Part shown: piece after piece, positions 20,786 through 30,792 of the stretch
Position numbering within the stretch: the first letter of the stretch is position 1
Layout: every line of letters starts with the position of its first letter
Assembly (NCBI RefSeq): GCF_018687575.1
Contig: NZ_CP061297.1
Coordinates: 1,494,821 to 1,558,820 of the forward strand
Length of the DNA stretch: 64,000 bases
Direction of reading: 5' to 3'
Source: Polynucleobacter asymbioticus
GTDB lineage: Bacteria > Pseudomonadota > Gammaproteobacteria > Burkholderiales > Burkholderiaceae
Notes under the pieces: generated by a model
What the model saw: the letters and a program-made list of their open reading frames with translations, nothing else
Told to the model about the DNA's origin: nothing
The model's database searches: none
Program-made: the position numbers and the translations under genes

Positions 20786-21019
20786 ATGGCAAAAGTTTGC
20801 CAAGTCACTGGGAAGAAGCCGATGGTTGGCAACAATGTATCCCATGCAAACAATAAAACGAAGCGTCGCTTTTTGCCGAATTTGCAAAATCGTCGTTTCT
20901 GGGTTGAATCTGAAAACCGTTGGATTAGCTTGCGCTTAACCAATGCTGGTTTGCGCGTTATCGACAAAAACGGCATTGATGCTGTGTTGTCTGATCTCCG
21001 TGCACGTGGCGAAATTTAA
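20786..21019 (+). CDS. rpmB: 50S ribosomal protein L28
   Basis: A 77-residue basic ribosomal protein. [29 protein letters not shown] is the characteristic L28 N-terminus, followed by [26 protein letters not shown]. The ATG at 20786 follows a GGAG at 20773-20776. It is the first gene of the rpmB-rpmG pair, separated from rpmG by 11 bases. Confidence 0.97.
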   Translation: MAKVCQVTGKKPMVGNNVSHANNKTKRRFLPNLQNRRFWVESENRWISLRLTNAGLRVIDKNGIDAVLSDLRARGEI

Positions 21020-21030
21020 GGAGCGCACAA

Positions 21031-21198
21031 ATGGCTAAAGGCGGCAGAGAAAAAATCAAATTAGAGTCATCAGCAGGTACTGGTCACTTCTATACAACTT
21101 CAAAAAACAAGCGTACTAAGCCTGAGAAAATGGAGATCATGAAATTTGATCCAACCATTCGCAAGCACGTTGCTTATAAAGAAACAAAGCTCAAATAA
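21031..21198 (+). CDS. rpmG: 50S ribosomal protein L33
   Basis: A 55-residue protein read directly from ATG 21031 to TAA 21196-21198. It begins [20 protein letters not shown] and ends [12 protein letters not shown], which matches L33. It lacks the two CxxC pairs, so it is the zinc-free type. A Shine-Dalgarno AAGGAG lies at 21018-21023, overlapping the rpmB stop. A bidirectional terminator follows. Confidence 0.97.
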   Translation: MAKGGREKIKLESSAGTGHFYTTSKNKRTKPEKMEIMKFDPTIRKHVAYKETKLK

Positions 21199-21229
21199 TT
21201 TATCGATTCGATATTCATTTGCAGCAAAC

Positions 21230-21258
21230 AAAAAACCCGCTACATCAGCGGGTTTTTT
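21230..21258. terminator. Bidirectional terminator between rpmG and the desaturase gene
   Basis: Stem AAAAACCCGC (21231-21240), loop of seven, GCGGGTTTTTT (21248-21258). Both strands end in T runs, serving rpmBG and the convergent desaturase gene. Confidence 0.88.
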
Positions 21259-21276
21259 ATTGCCTAGATTTTTCTC

Positions 21277-22470
21277 TTAAGCGTAACGACGCAATCTCAA
21301 AGAGAAGTCACGTAGACTCGATAAACCACTCTCTTCAGCGCGCTGACACCAAGTGTGCAACTGAGAAACCAGTTGATCACCTGTAGCATTGGAGCGGCTC
21401 CAAATCGCTTGCAAATCACGACGCATCTCAATCATCTTACGAAGCTGCGCATTGCTAGCCATCAACTCTTCTAGCTTCATTTTTTCTTCTGCAGTTAAAC
21501 GAGATTCATCTTTACCCAACCAGGTGCGTGCATCTTTCAGGTGGGCAGCCAACACTTGCATATGCTGAACCTCATTATTGAAGAAGGCCCTCAGGGTCTT
21601 GCTATAGCGAGCCATGATTTCATAACGGTTTGCAATGATAGCTTCGAGCGTGCCGTGATCAGCAGGACGTAAATCGCTCAGCACAGGCTTAGGAGAGGTC
21701 TTCTTCACTTTAGCCAAGCCCACAGCACTCATCATTTGAATGTACATCCAACCAATATCAAACTCATACCATTTGCTAGAGAGCTTGGCGCTAGTGGCAA
21801 AGGTGTGATGGTTGTTATGTAACTCTTCGCCACCAATCAAAATACCCCATGGGAAAATATTTCTTGAGGCATCTTCATTGTCGTAATTACGATAGCCCCA
21901 ATAGTGACCAATGCCATTAATAACTCCAGCAGCGGTGATGGGAATCCACAACATTTGTACTGCCCACACGGTCAAACCAATTGCACCAAACAAAATGACG
22001 TCGATGATCAACATCAAAGCTACGCCCTGCCAAGAGAACTTGGAGTAGATGTTGTGCTCGAGCCAATCATCTGGCGTGCCATGACCAAACTTATCTAGGG
22101 TCTCTTGATTACGTGACTCTTGTTTATACAACTCAGCACCACGCGACAGAACGGTATTGATACCGAGAACTTGCGGGCTATGCGGATCATCCACAGTCTC
22201 GCACTTGGCATGGTGCTTGCGATGAATCGCCGCCCACTCCTTAGTCACCATGCCGGTGGTTAGCCATAGCCAAAACCGGAAGAAGTGGGACATGATGGGA
22301 TGCAAATCCAAGGCACGGTGCGCTTGGCAGCGATGCAAGAAAATGGTCACGCTGGCAATCGTGATGTGAGTGGCCGCCAAAGTAAAAACGAGGATCTGCC
22401 ACCATGCCCAATTTAAGTAGCCATGGGAAAGCCAATTCAGAAATAAATCAAAACCAGAAGCTGTGTTCAA
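21277..22470 (-). CDS. Acyl desaturase (membrane fatty acid desaturase, delta-9 type)
   Basis: Probably introduces a double bond into acyl chains for membrane fluidity. The 397-residue protein has the three histidine boxes of the di-iron desaturase family: HRCQAH (46-51), HRKHH (83-87) and HNNHH in the GGEELHNNHHTF segment. Hydrophobic stretches lie between them, and there is a long C-terminal extension of about 130 residues after the third box. The start appears to be TTG at 22470, with AGGGA six bases upstream; no ATG is available before Met60. It is convergent with rpmG and shares its terminator. Confidence 0.88.
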   Translation of the reverse strand: MNTASGFDLFLNWLSHGYLNWAWWQILVFTLAATHITIASVTIFLHRCQAHRALDLHPIMSHFFRFWLWLTTGMVTKEWAAIHRKHHAKCETVDDPHSPQVLGINTVLSRGAELYKQESRNQETLDKFGHGTPDDWLEHNIYSKFSWQGVALMLIIDVILFGAIGLTVWAVQMLWIPITAAGVINGIGHYWGYRNYDNEDASRNIFPWGILIGGEELHNNHHTFATSAKLSSKWYEFDIGWMYIQMMSAVGLAKVKKTSPKPVLSDLRPADHGTLEAIIANRYEIMARYSKTLRAFFNNEVQHMQVLAAHLKDARTWLGKDESRLTAEEKMKLEELMASNAQLRKMIEMRRDLQAIWSRSNATGDQLVSQLHTWCQRAEESGLSSLRDFSLRLRRYA

Positions 22471-22502
22471 AGGGTATCCCTAAGGAGATCTAAACCCTTA
22501 TT

Positions 22503-24098
22503 TTAGTTCTTTAGAGCCTTCTTGGTTTTGACCTTAGTCTCTTTTTCCCCGTCTTTTGCTTCGCCCTGATCAATCTTTTCTAAAGGAGCGGAGGCCTTTT
22601 TCTGGAAAACAGCTCCAAAGAAGCCATCCGTACCGTGAATATGAGGCCAGAGCTGCCACCAAGGATTGTCCGGACTACATCCCATAGGAATTTTATCCTT
22701 TGGAAACAATGGCTTAAGAACCTCAGCCGCTGGGACAACCTCAAAATTAGGGTGCTTTGCCAAGAAATCTTCTGCAATTTGCTGGTTTTCTTGTGGTAGC
22801 AGACTGCAAGTGGCATAAACCAGACGACCACCCGGTTTGAGCAAGCGACTTGCAGAGGCCAAAATATTCATCTGCTTTTGATTCAGCTCCAGCACGCCCT
22901 CTGGGGTCTGACGCCATTTGAGATCGGGGTTGCGGCGCAAAGTACCCATGCCACTACAAGGGGCGTCCACCAAAACGCGGTCAATCTTACCGGCTAAACG
23001 TTTGATCTTGGTGTCATTCTCGCTATCAATCCAGACGGGATGCACATTAGAAAGGCCGCTACGAGCCTGACGTGGCTTTAAATTGGCCAGGCGACGCTCA
23101 GATGTATCTAGGGCATACAAACGCCCTGTGGAGCGCATGATTGCCCCGATTGCCAAAGTCTTGCCGCCAGCACCGGCACAAAAGTCCACCACCATCTCGC
23201 CACGCTTAGGGGCAAGCAAATAGGCTAGCAGCTGGCTACCCTCATCTTGCACTTCAAACATCCCCGCTTTAAAGCCAACGGTGTTTTGTAAGGCAGGCTT
23301 ACCCATGATGCGAACACCATCGGGTGCATATGGAGTTGGGATGGCTTGATAGCGACCACCTAAAGCATTCATCTCCGCAAGCAATTGCTCGCGAGTTGTC
23401 TTCATGGTGTTCGCACGTAAATCTAAAAGAGCTGGATGCATTAGTGATTTAGCCAATGCTTCACGGGATTCTTCGCCGGGATATTTTCCAAACGCATCCC
23501 ACAACCATTCCGGCAAATTATTTTGAACCAAGGGATTAAGTGCTGACGGATCAACGGTCGCAAAACGCTGTAACCACTCGTACTCACCCGTCTTCAACAC
23601 GTGAGCCAAATCGGCAATGGCACTCTCAGCACGGTTAGCAGAACCGAGGCCACCTTCAGACAGAGCAGACAGCAAACCCAATAGGGCTAAGCGTCTAGCC
23701 TGTGAACCTTCGCCACTTGAAGCAAATTGTGAGAACTCATTTTTACGACGCAAAATGGCAAAAGCACTCTCAGCAATTAAGGCACGATCACGATTACCTA
23801 GCTGAGGTTCTGAGCGGAAATAGCGACTCACTACGCGATCAGCTGGTTGCTCAAAATTCAGCAACTCTGGAAGCAGACGCTCCAAATGAATTGCATGCTG
23901 AGGCAAAGCCTTAGCATTAGAAAAGTTTTTCTGACCTTCGGGCGCAATGATGTTGCCACTAGCATTACGACGCTCTGGGCGGCGCAATGGATCTTTGGAT
24001 TTAGCAGCGTAACTTTTTTGTGGGCCTAGGCGTGATCCGGATCTTGATCCAGACTTTGAGCCAATACCGGCTCCGCGGGATGAACGTTCTTTACTCAT
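22503..24098 (-). CDS. RsmB/NOP-type rRNA (cytosine-5) methyltransferase
   Basis: SAM-dependent RNA m5C methyltransferase. The 531-residue protein has an Arg/Lys/Gly/Ser-rich N-terminus (about 60 residues), a NusB-like helical region, then the Rossmann domain with DFCAGAGGKTLAIGA. The two catalytic cysteines are in DAPCSGMGTLRRNPDLKWR and ATCSLLPQENQ. A Lys-rich tail ends it. The substrate is probably 16S rRNA, but RsmB- and RsmF-like groups are not separable by eye. It overlaps purN by four bases (ATGA, 24095-24098). Confidence 0.88.
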   Translation of the reverse strand: MSKERSSRGAGIGSKSGSRSGSRLGPQKSYAAKSKDPLRRPERRNASGNIIAPEGQKNFSNAKALPQHAIHLERLLPELLNFEQPADRVVSRYFRSEPQLGNRDRALIAESAFAILRRKNEFSQFASSGEGSQARRLALLGLLSALSEGGLGSANRAESAIADLAHVLKTGEYEWLQRFATVDPSALNPLVQNNLPEWLWDAFGKYPGEESREALAKSLMHPALLDLRANTMKTTREQLLAEMNALGGRYQAIPTPYAPDGVRIMGKPALQNTVGFKAGMFEVQDEGSQLLAYLLAPKRGEMVVDFCAGAGGKTLAIGAIMRSTGRLYALDTSERRLANLKPRQARSGLSNVHPVWIDSENDTKIKRLAGKIDRVLVDAPCSGMGTLRRNPDLKWRQTPEGVLELNQKQMNILASASRLLKPGGRLVYATCSLLPQENQQIAEDFLAKHPNFEVVPAAEVLKPLFPKDKIPMGCSPDNPWWQLWPHIHGTDGFFGAVFQKKASAPLEKIDQGEAKDGEKETKVKTKKALKN

Positions 24099-24724
24099 AA
24101 TTTAATTAATTGCGACTCCGGTGGTTGAACCTGAACTTGATTACCTTCTATTCGCAATCGTCCATCAAGGAACCATTTTACGGCCCGCGGGTAAATCTGA
24201 TGTTCGGCAGCCAAAACGCGTGCGGCTAAACTGCCCGCATCATCGCCTGGAAGAACTGGTACCGAGGCTTGGCAGATGATGGGGCCTTCGTCCACACCCT
24301 CGGTCACAAAGTGCACGCTAGCGCCATGTTCAGCTACGCCCGCCTCCAAAGCCCGCTCATGGGTATGTAAACCAGGGAAGGCCGGCAGTAAGGCGGGGTG
24401 AATATTAATCAGGCGACCCTCAAAATGACGAATAAAGCCAGGGGTCAAAATACGCATAAAACCAGCCAGAACCACTAAATCAGCCCCCAATTCATCGATT
24501 TTCTGGATTAGGGCAGCATCAAAGGACTCACGCGTGGCATGCTCTTTGTGCTCAATGGCAAAGGCAGGAATGCCCTGAGAGCGAGCAAAATCAAGGCCCT
24601 TAGCTGCAGAGTGATTAGCGATCACCCCTGCAAAAGTGACGGGCCACTGCTCTTTTTGAGCTGTTTTGACGATGGCCTCGAAATTGGATCCGCGGCCTGA
24701 GATTAAGGTGACGATAGATGGCAT
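24095..24724 (-). CDS. purN: Phosphoribosylglycinamide formyltransferase
   Basis: Transfers a formyl group from 10-formyl-THF to GAR in purine synthesis. The 209-residue protein shows ISGRGSNFEAIV near the N-terminus, the catalytic INIHPALLPAFPGLHTHERAL region and HFVTEGVDEGPIICQ. A GTG at 24730 is in frame, but ATG 24724 is preferred because it lies six bases after a minus-strand TATATT (24731-24736). The stop overlaps the start of the methyltransferase gene, so both are one operon. Confidence 0.95.
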   Translation of the reverse strand: MPSIVTLISGRGSNFEAIVKTAQKEQWPVTFAGVIANHSAAKGLDFARSQGIPAFAIEHKEHATRESFDAALIQKIDELGADLVVLAGFMRILTPGFIRHFEGRLINIHPALLPAFPGLHTHERALEAGVAEHGASVHFVTEGVDEGPIICQASVPVLPGDDAGSLAARVLAAEHQIYPRAVKWFLDGRLRIEGNQVQVQPPESQLIKL

Positions 24725-24730
24725 GCCCAC

Positions 24731-24738
24731 AATATAAT
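24731..24738. promoter_or_regulatory. Overlapping divergent -10 elements of purN and ribF
   Basis: Plus-strand TATAAT at 24733-24738 (for ribF) overlaps minus-strand TATATT at 24736-24731 (for purN), with the same two-base offset as at uvrD/valS. The purN ATG is six bases away, so leaderless; ribF would have a leader of roughly 30 bases. Confidence 0.55.
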
Positions 24739-24775
24739 TGATGGTTACCCCGAAAGCGACCCTGAGAGCGATTTA

Positions 24776-25726
24776 GTGAACGTATTCCGTGGCCCCACCC
24801 AGTTTTCTGCAGGACCGGCTTGTGCCTTAACCATCGGTAATTTCGATGGCGTGCACAGGGGTCATCGCGCCCTGCTCAAACAACTCAAGGATGGCGCCCA
24901 AGAGCGTGGCTTGGTTAGCTGCGTAATGACTTTCGAACCACACCCTAAAGAATTCTTTTCCCCAGAACAAGCTCCGCCACGAATTCTGAATTTACGCGAC
25001 AAGCTTGCTGCCTTTTCCGATATTGGCATCGATCGTGTAGTGGTAGAACATTTCAATTCCGCATTTGCTCGTCTCAATCCCACAGAATTTGTTTCTGAAA
25101 TTATTCTTAAGCAGCTCAATGCGAAATGGATTTTGATTGGTGATGATTTTTGCTACGGAGCAAAACGCGCAGGAGATTTTGCAAGTCTCAAAGAAGCAGG
25201 TGAGAAATTGGGTTTTGAAGTGTCAAGCATTCATACCGTGCAAGAAGATGGCGAACGCATTTCCAGCTCGGCATTGCGCAATGCATTAGCTAGCGGCGAT
25301 ATGGATCAAGCAACAAAATTATTGGGGCGCCCTTACGGCATCTCTGGTCATGTCATCCATGGACAAAAACTGGGGCGCACCTTAGGCTTCCCCACCCTGA
25401 ATCTCGCCGTTGCCAATCACTTGCATCATCGCAAGCCTGCCTGCTCTGGAATTTTTACCGCCCAAGTTTTGGGGCTTGGAGACAAGCCACTGCCTGCTGT
25501 AGCAAGTCTCGGCGTGAGGCCAACGGTAGAGGATGAAGGTCGCGTATTGCTTGAGACCCACATCTTTGATTACAGCGCCGATGTCTACGGAAAAATTATT
25601 ACCGTAGAGCTCTTAGAAAAAATCCGTGATGAGGCGAAGTACTCTGACCTCGACACCCTTACCAAGGCGATTGCATCTGATGCAGCGCATGCCAGAAATT
25701 ATTTCCAGAAAAAAGCTTATGTCTGA
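24776..25726 (+). CDS. ribF: Bifunctional riboflavin kinase/FAD synthetase
   Basis: Converts riboflavin to FMN and then FAD. The 316-residue protein has the N-terminal FMN adenylyltransferase domain with [10 protein letters not shown] (21-30) and SSALRNAL, and the C-terminal riboflavin kinase domain with [20 protein letters not shown]. The start is GTG 24776 ([25 protein letters not shown] aligns with family starts). It overlaps ileS by eight bases and opens the ribF-ileS-lspA-coaBC-dut run. Confidence 0.94.
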   Translation: MNVFRGPTQFSAGPACALTIGNFDGVHRGHRALLKQLKDGAQERGLVSCVMTFEPHPKEFFSPEQAPPRILNLRDKLAAFSDIGIDRVVVEHFNSAFARLNPTEFVSEIILKQLNAKWILIGDDFCYGAKRAGDFASLKEAGEKLGFEVSSIHTVQEDGERISSSALRNALASGDMDQATKLLGRPYGISGHVIHGQKLGRTLGFPTLNLAVANHLHHRKPACSGIFTAQVLGLGDKPLPAVASLGVRPTVEDEGRVLLETHIFDYSADVYGKIITVELLEKIRDEAKYSDLDTLTKAIASDAAHARNYFQKKAYV

Positions 25727-28580
25727 AAAAGAAAACTCTTATCCCGTCAATCTTCTAGAGACGTCGTTCCCGATGCGGGGAGACCTACCTAAGCGAGAGC
25801 CTCAATGGGTTGCGCAATGGCAGAAAAATAAGCTCTACGAAAAGATTCGCGCAGCACATGCCAATCAACCAAAATTTATTTTGCATGATGGCCCTCCCTA
25901 TGCAAACGGCGATATTCATATTGGTCATGCGGTCAATAAGATTCTGAAGGACATGATCGTCAAGTCCCGCTGGTTAATGGGCTTTGACTCTGCATACGTC
26001 CCAGGCTGGGATTGCCACGGCATGCCAATTGAGATTCAGATTGAAAAAGAATTTGGTAAAAATTTACCGACTGCTGAAGTCCAGTCAAAAGCACGTGCGT
26101 ATGCCAAGGTGCAAGTAGATAAGCAGAAGAAAGACTTTGAGCGTTTGGGCGTGTTGGGTGATTGGAACAATCCTTACCTCACCATGAACTACCGTAATGA
26201 GGCAGATGAAATTCGTGCACTTGGGAAGATCTGGGAAAAAGGTTACGTCTTCCGCGGCCTCAAACCGGTGAACTGGTGTTTTGATTGCGGCTCTGCATTA
26301 GCTGAAGCCGAAGTGGAATACCAAGACAAGACTGATCCAACTGTAGATGTGGGATTTGCTTTTGATGAAGCGCAGCGTCCACAACTTGCAAAGGCATTTG
26401 GTCTGACTGAAATTCCAGCCAAGCCTGGAATGATTGTGATCTGGACAACAACTCCTTGGACTATTCCATCAAACCAAGCACTCAATGTTCATCCTGAGCT
26501 CAGCTACGCCCTCGTTGACACTGGCGACAAGATGCTCATCTTGGCAGAAGACCGTGTAGAAACCTGCCTGCAAGATTTTGGCCTTGAAGGAAAAGTGATT
26601 GCCACTTGCTTAGGTAGTCAGTTAGCCAATATCTCTTTCTGGCATCCGCTCGCTCCATTGCATGAAGGTTACAAGCGCCTCTCACCCATCTACCCAGCTG
26701 AGTACGTCACACTCGATACTGGTACTGGCGTAGTGCACTCTGCACCAGCCTATGGTGAAGAAGACTTCAAGTCTTGCAAAGCAAACAAATTGGCGGATAA
26801 AGACATTCTGAATCCAGTCATGGGTAATGGTGTGTATGCATCTTGGTTACCGCTCTTTGCCAATGAATATATTTGGAAAGCCAATCCCAAGATTGTCGAA
26901 GCGATGCGTGAAGCAGGCAGTCTCTTGCGTGACAAGACTTATATCCACTCCTACATGCACTGCTGGCGTCACAAGTCACCGATTATTTATCGTGCGACCT
27001 CACAGTGGTTTGCGAGTATGGATAAGAAACCATCCGATGGCAGCGCCAGTTTGCGCGAGACTGCACTCGCAGGGATCGAAAACACTGAGTTCTTCCCAGC
27101 GTGGGGTAAGCAGCGTCTAAACAGCATGATTGCCAACCGTCCTGACTGGACCCTGTCACGTCAACGCCAATGGGGTGTGCCCATGGCTTTCTTTGTTCAC
27201 AAGGAAAGTGGTGAGCCACATCCACGTACAGCCGAGTTGCTCGAGGAAATTGCCAAGCGCGTTGAAAAAGAAGGTATTGAAGCTTGGCAAAAACTCGAAG
27301 TGGCTGAACTGCTTGGCGAAGAAGCTGCTCAATACGAAAAGAATCGCGACACCCTAGACGTTTGGTTTGACTCTGGTACCACCCATTGGCACGTCATTCG
27401 TGGCTCACACCGCAATGAACTCTATCGACCAGAAGCGGATAATGCAGACGGTCGTTTAGCTGACCTTTATTTAGAGGGCTCAGACCAACATCGTGGCTGG
27501 TTCCACTCCTCTCTTCTCACCGGCGCAATGCTTGATGGCAAGCCACCATACAAAGCACTGCTGACACACGGCTTTACCGTTGATGGCCAAGGCCGCAAGA
27601 TGAGTAAGTCTGTAGGTAATGTGATCGCTCCACAACAAGTTGCCGATAAGTTGGGCGCAGAGATCATTCGCCTGTGGGTAGCGTCTACCGATTACTCCGG
27701 AGAGATGACGATCTCTGATGAAATTCTGAAACGCGTGGTAGAAAGCTATCGTCGCATTCGCAATACATTACGTTTCTTATTGGCGAATCTGTCTGACTTT
27801 GATCCAAGCAAGCATGCAATGCCCGCAAGTGACTGGCTAGAGATTGATCGCTATGCTGTTGCACTCGCCAATCAATTGCAACAAGATGTTCAAGCGCACT
27901 ACAAGGCCTATGAGTTCCAACCTGCGGTAGCGCGTATGCTGACTTTCTGCTCAGAAGATTTAGGCGGCTTCTACTTAGACATTCTGAAAGACCGTCTGTA
28001 TACCAGCGCACCGGATTCGAAAGAACGTCGTGCTGCGCAGAACGCCCTCTTCCACATCACCCGCAACCTACTCAAGTGGCTAGCCCCCTTCCTCTCCTTT
28101 ACTGCTGAGGAAGCCTGGCTGTCATTCCCGCATAGTGCGGATGAAAAAGCTAAAGAGTCTATCTTCATGGAAGAGTTTGGGGCTTTCCCAGAAATTGCCC
28201 AAGCTACTGAACTCCTTGCTAAATGGAACCGTGTACGTGAAATTCGCTCTGAGGTAACTAAGGCGATTGAGATTGAACGTGAAGCCGGCAATGTAGGCTC
28301 ATCACTGCAAGCGGAACTCACTATCAAGGTGGGTGATGTCGATTTTGCGATTTTGCATTCTCTTGAAGATGACTTACGCTTTGTGACAATTACTTCTAGC
28401 GCCAACATAGAGCTGAGCAATGCAGGTCTTGAGGTACTCGTACGCGGTAGTCAATATAAGAAATGTGGCCGCTGCTGGCATCACACCCAAGATGTAGGTA
28501 CTAACGCTGAACATCCAGAGTTGTGTGGTCGTTGCATTAGTAATCTTTTTGGTGACGGCGAATCACGTTTGTTTGCATAA
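25719..28580 (+). CDS. ileS: Isoleucine--tRNA ligase
   Basis: Charges tRNA-Ile. The 953-residue class I synthetase has [15 protein letters not shown] (HIGH at 67-70), an editing domain with [23 protein letters not shown], and the C-terminal zinc ribbon KCGRCWHH with CGRC. The start MSEKENSYP at 25719 is chosen over an upstream frame inside ribF because it gives the family N-terminus ([15 protein letters not shown]). The eight-base overlap with ribF suggests coupling; lspA follows after 27 bases. Confidence 0.96.
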   Translation: MSEKENSYPVNLLETSFPMRGDLPKREPQWVAQWQKNKLYEKIRAAHANQPKFILHDGPPYANGDIHIGHAVNKILKDMIVKSRWLMGFDSAYVPGWDCHGMPIEIQIEKEFGKNLPTAEVQSKARAYAKVQVDKQKKDFERLGVLGDWNNPYLTMNYRNEADEIRALGKIWEKGYVFRGLKPVNWCFDCGSALAEAEVEYQDKTDPTVDVGFAFDEAQRPQLAKAFGLTEIPAKPGMIVIWTTTPWTIPSNQALNVHPELSYALVDTGDKMLILAEDRVETCLQDFGLEGKVIATCLGSQLANISFWHPLAPLHEGYKRLSPIYPAEYVTLDTGTGVVHSAPAYGEEDFKSCKANKLADKDILNPVMGNGVYASWLPLFANEYIWKANPKIVEAMREAGSLLRDKTYIHSYMHCWRHKSPIIYRATSQWFASMDKKPSDGSASLRETALAGIENTEFFPAWGKQRLNSMIANRPDWTLSRQRQWGVPMAFFVHKESGEPHPRTAELLEEIAKRVEKEGIEAWQKLEVAELLGEEAAQYEKNRDTLDVWFDSGTTHWHVIRGSHRNELYRPEADNADGRLADLYLEGSDQHRGWFHSSLLTGAMLDGKPPYKALLTHGFTVDGQGRKMSKSVGNVIAPQQVADKLGAEIIRLWVASTDYSGEMTISDEILKRVVESYRRIRNTLRFLLANLSDFDPSKHAMPASDWLEIDRYAVALANQLQQDVQAHYKAYEFQPAVARMLTFCSEDLGGFYLDILKDRLYTSAPDSKERRAAQNALFHITRNLLKWLAPFLSFTAEEAWLSFPHSADEKAKESIFMEEFGAFPEIAQATELLAKWNRVREIRSEVTKAIEIEREAGNVGSSLQAELTIKVGDVDFAILHSLEDDLRFVTITSSANIELSNAGLEVLVRGSQYKKCGRCWHHTQDVGTNAEHPELCGRCISNLFGDGESRLFA

Positions 28581-28607
28581 CAAAAAAGTGCAAACTCATT
28601 AGGATCT

Positions 28608-29102
28608 ATGAACGCCAACCTATCACTTCTCCGTTACTTAGCGATTGCAATCGTTACGCTTTTGCTAGACCAACTGAGTAAATGGTCTGCCCTCAGTAAT
28701 CTGCAATTAGGTGTGCCAGAACCTGTTTTGCCATTTATGAACTGGTTATTGCTTTTCAATCCAGGAGCAGCGTTTTCTTTTTTGGCGGAGAGCTCAGGTT
28801 GGCAGCGCTGGTTCTTTACAGTCCTTGGCTTAGCTGCTTCTGCTTATATCCTCTGGTTGCTACGTAAGAGCCTGGGTGACAAAATGCTCTGCTGGGCTCT
28901 CAGCCTCATTCTGGGTGGCGCACTAGGTAATGTCCTAGATCGCATCATGTATGGTGCTGTGGTGGATTTCATTGACCTCCATTACGCTAACTGGCATTGG
29001 CCGGCATTCAATATTGCTGATAGCGCCATTTGTATCGGTGCAGCCCTTATTATTTGGGGCGAGTTGCGCAAGTCATTTGGCAAAACCTCCCAATCCCTTT
29101 AA
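28608..29102 (+). CDS. lspA: Lipoprotein signal peptidase (signal peptidase II)
   Basis: Inner-membrane aspartyl protease that removes signal peptides from diacylglyceryl-modified prolipoproteins. The 164-residue protein has four membrane helices, FNPGAAFSFL, and the catalytic aspartates in GNVLDR (Asp111) and FNIADSAI (Asp138). AGGAT lies just before the ATG. The ileS-lspA order is widely conserved. Confidence 0.95.
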   Translation: MNANLSLLRYLAIAIVTLLLDQLSKWSALSNLQLGVPEPVLPFMNWLLLFNPGAAFSFLAESSGWQRWFFTVLGLAASAYILWLLRKSLGDKMLCWALSLILGGALGNVLDRIMYGAVVDFIDLHYANWHWPAFNIADSAICIGAALIIWGELRKSFGKTSQSL

Positions 29103-29111
29103 GCTGGCGCC

Positions 29112-30323
29112 ATGCAATCACTTTTAAATAAGAAAATCGTACTCGGCATTTCTGGTGGCATTGCGGCCTATAAGTCCGCAGAGCTAGCGCGCCAATTAAT
29201 GCAAGAAGGTGCTAGCGTTCAAGTGGTCATGACAGAAGCTGCTCAGCAATTTGTAACAGTGGTCACAATGCAGGCGCTGACAGGCAATCCGGTTTACACC
29301 AGCCAATGGGATAGCAGTATTCCTAACAATATGGCGCACATTGAACTCTCTAGAGCAGCTGATGCCATTCTGATTGCGCCAGCAAGCGCAGATCTGATGG
29401 CCAAACTTTCTCTAGGCTTGGCTGATGACTTACTCACTACGCTTTGCCTAGCAAGAGATTGCCCTCTATTACTTGCACCCGCTATGAATAAGCAAATGTG
29501 GGAACATGCAGCAACACAAAGAAGTGCTGAACGACTCGTTGCAGACAAAGTCACATTACTTGGGCCAGCAAGTGGCTTTCAGGCATGTGGCGAAGTAGGT
29601 TTTGGACGCATGCTCGAACCAGCTGAAATTACCGAACAACTCATTGCCTTCTTCCAGAAAAAACCATTGGCGGGTAAACGGGTGCTCATTACTGCAGGCC
29701 CTACCTTTGAAGCGATTGATCCCGTCCGCGGTATTACCAATCGCAGCTCTGGCAAGATGGGCTTTGCAATCGCTCGCGCTGCTGTTGAGGCTGGCGCAGA
29801 GGTTCACCTCATAGCCGGCCCTTGCGATTTAGATACTCCTTTAGCAGCCACTGGAAAAATTACCCGTACCAATGTCATCAGCGCTAAAGAGATGCATGCA
29901 GCTACCATGCAATCAAATGATTGCGATATTTTCTTTGCTGTAGCGGCAGTTGCAGACTGGGGTATTGCCAAGCCAGCCAAAGAAAAGATCAAGCGCCAAG
30001 GAAAAGAGGCCCCAACTCTCGAGTTCGTAGCTAACCCTGACATCCTTGCCGATGTGGCAAAGACAGTGAAAACCAAAGGCGGCAAGGCGCATCCCTACTG
30101 CGTAGGCTTTGCAGCAGAGTCTACCGATCTCCAAAATCATGCTGAAGAGAAGCGTAAGCGCAAAGGCATTCCAATGGTCGTTGGCAATATTGGCCCAGAT
30201 ACCTTTGGCAGCGATCTCAACCAATTACTTATCGTTGATGAGAGCGGTAGCAAGAAAATTGCAAAGGCTGAAAAACTTCAGCTTGCACGTCAGCTCATTC
30301 AACTAGTCGCCAGGAAAATTTAA
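29112..30323 (+). CDS. coaBC: Bifunctional phosphopantothenoylcysteine decarboxylase/synthetase
   Basis: Two consecutive steps of CoA synthesis. The 403-residue protein has an N-terminal flavoprotein CoaC domain: [14 protein letters not shown], the PAMNKQMW motif and the substrate-flap cysteine in [13 protein letters not shown]. The C-terminal CoaB domain has [24 protein letters not shown], with the AVADW segment. It follows lspA by nine bases and precedes dut by 19, all on one strand. Confidence 0.95.
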   Translation: MQSLLNKKIVLGISGGIAAYKSAELARQLMQEGASVQVVMTEAAQQFVTVVTMQALTGNPVYTSQWDSSIPNNMAHIELSRAADAILIAPASADLMAKLSLGLADDLLTTLCLARDCPLLLAPAMNKQMWEHAATQRSAERLVADKVTLLGPASGFQACGEVGFGRMLEPAEITEQLIAFFQKKPLAGKRVLITAGPTFEAIDPVRGITNRSSGKMGFAIARAAVEAGAEVHLIAGPCDLDTPLAATGKITRTNVISAKEMHAATMQSNDCDIFFAVAAVADWGIAKPAKEKIKRQGKEAPTLEFVANPDILADVAKTVKTKGGKAHPYCVGFAAESTDLQNHAEEKRKRKGIPMVVGNIGPDTFGSDLNQLLIVDESGSKKIAKAEKLQLARQLIQLVARKI

Positions 30324-30342
30324 ACTCGTTTTAGGAAATTCC

Positions 30343-30792
30343 ATGCAAGAACTTCAAGTCAAAATTCTCGATGAGCGCATGCGCGACCAATTGCCTACCT
30401 ATGGCACCCCTGGTAGCGCTGGTTTAGATTTACGCGCTTGCATTGATGAGACTATTGAAATTGCTCCGGGACAAACGGTGCTGATCCCAACAGGCCTAGC
30501 AATCTATGTTGAAGATCCACGCTATGCAGCATTCATCCTCCCGCGCTCCGGCCTAGGTCATAAGCATGGCATCGTTCTTGGAAATCTAGTGGGGTTAATT
30601 GACTCTGACTATCAGGGTCAACTGATGGTGAGCACTTGGAATCGCGGCTCTACAGCATTCAAACTCGAACCGATGGAGCGTCTAGCTCAGCTAGTAGTTA
30701 TGCCAGTACAACAAGTAGAACTCAAAGTGGTTGAGGAGTTCACTGAAAGTAGTCGTGGTGCCGGCGGGTTCGGAAGTACTGGTAGAGTTTGA
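30343..30792 (+). CDS. dut: dUTP diphosphatase
   Basis: Hydrolyses dUTP to dUMP and PPi, limiting uracil in DNA. The 149-residue trimeric-type dUTPase has all five motifs: [38 protein letters not shown] and the C-terminal GGFGSTG. AGGAAA precedes the ATG. The stop (30790-30792) directly abuts the stop of the convergent secreted-protein gene, with no terminator in between. Confidence 0.96.
   Translation: MQELQVKILDERMRDQLPTYGTPGSAGLDLRACIDETIEIAPGQTVLIPTGLAIYVEDPRYAAFILPRSGLGHKHGIVLGNLVGLIDSDYQGQLMVSTWNRGSTAFKLEPMERLAQLVVMPVQQVELKVVEEFTESSRGAGGFGSTGRV

Noticed and set aside
24741..24776. Possible 11-codon leader peptide ending in TAG that overlaps the ribF GTG
   Set aside because: Its ATG lies two bases after the TATAAT, upstream of any likely transcription start, so it would not be in the mRNA.
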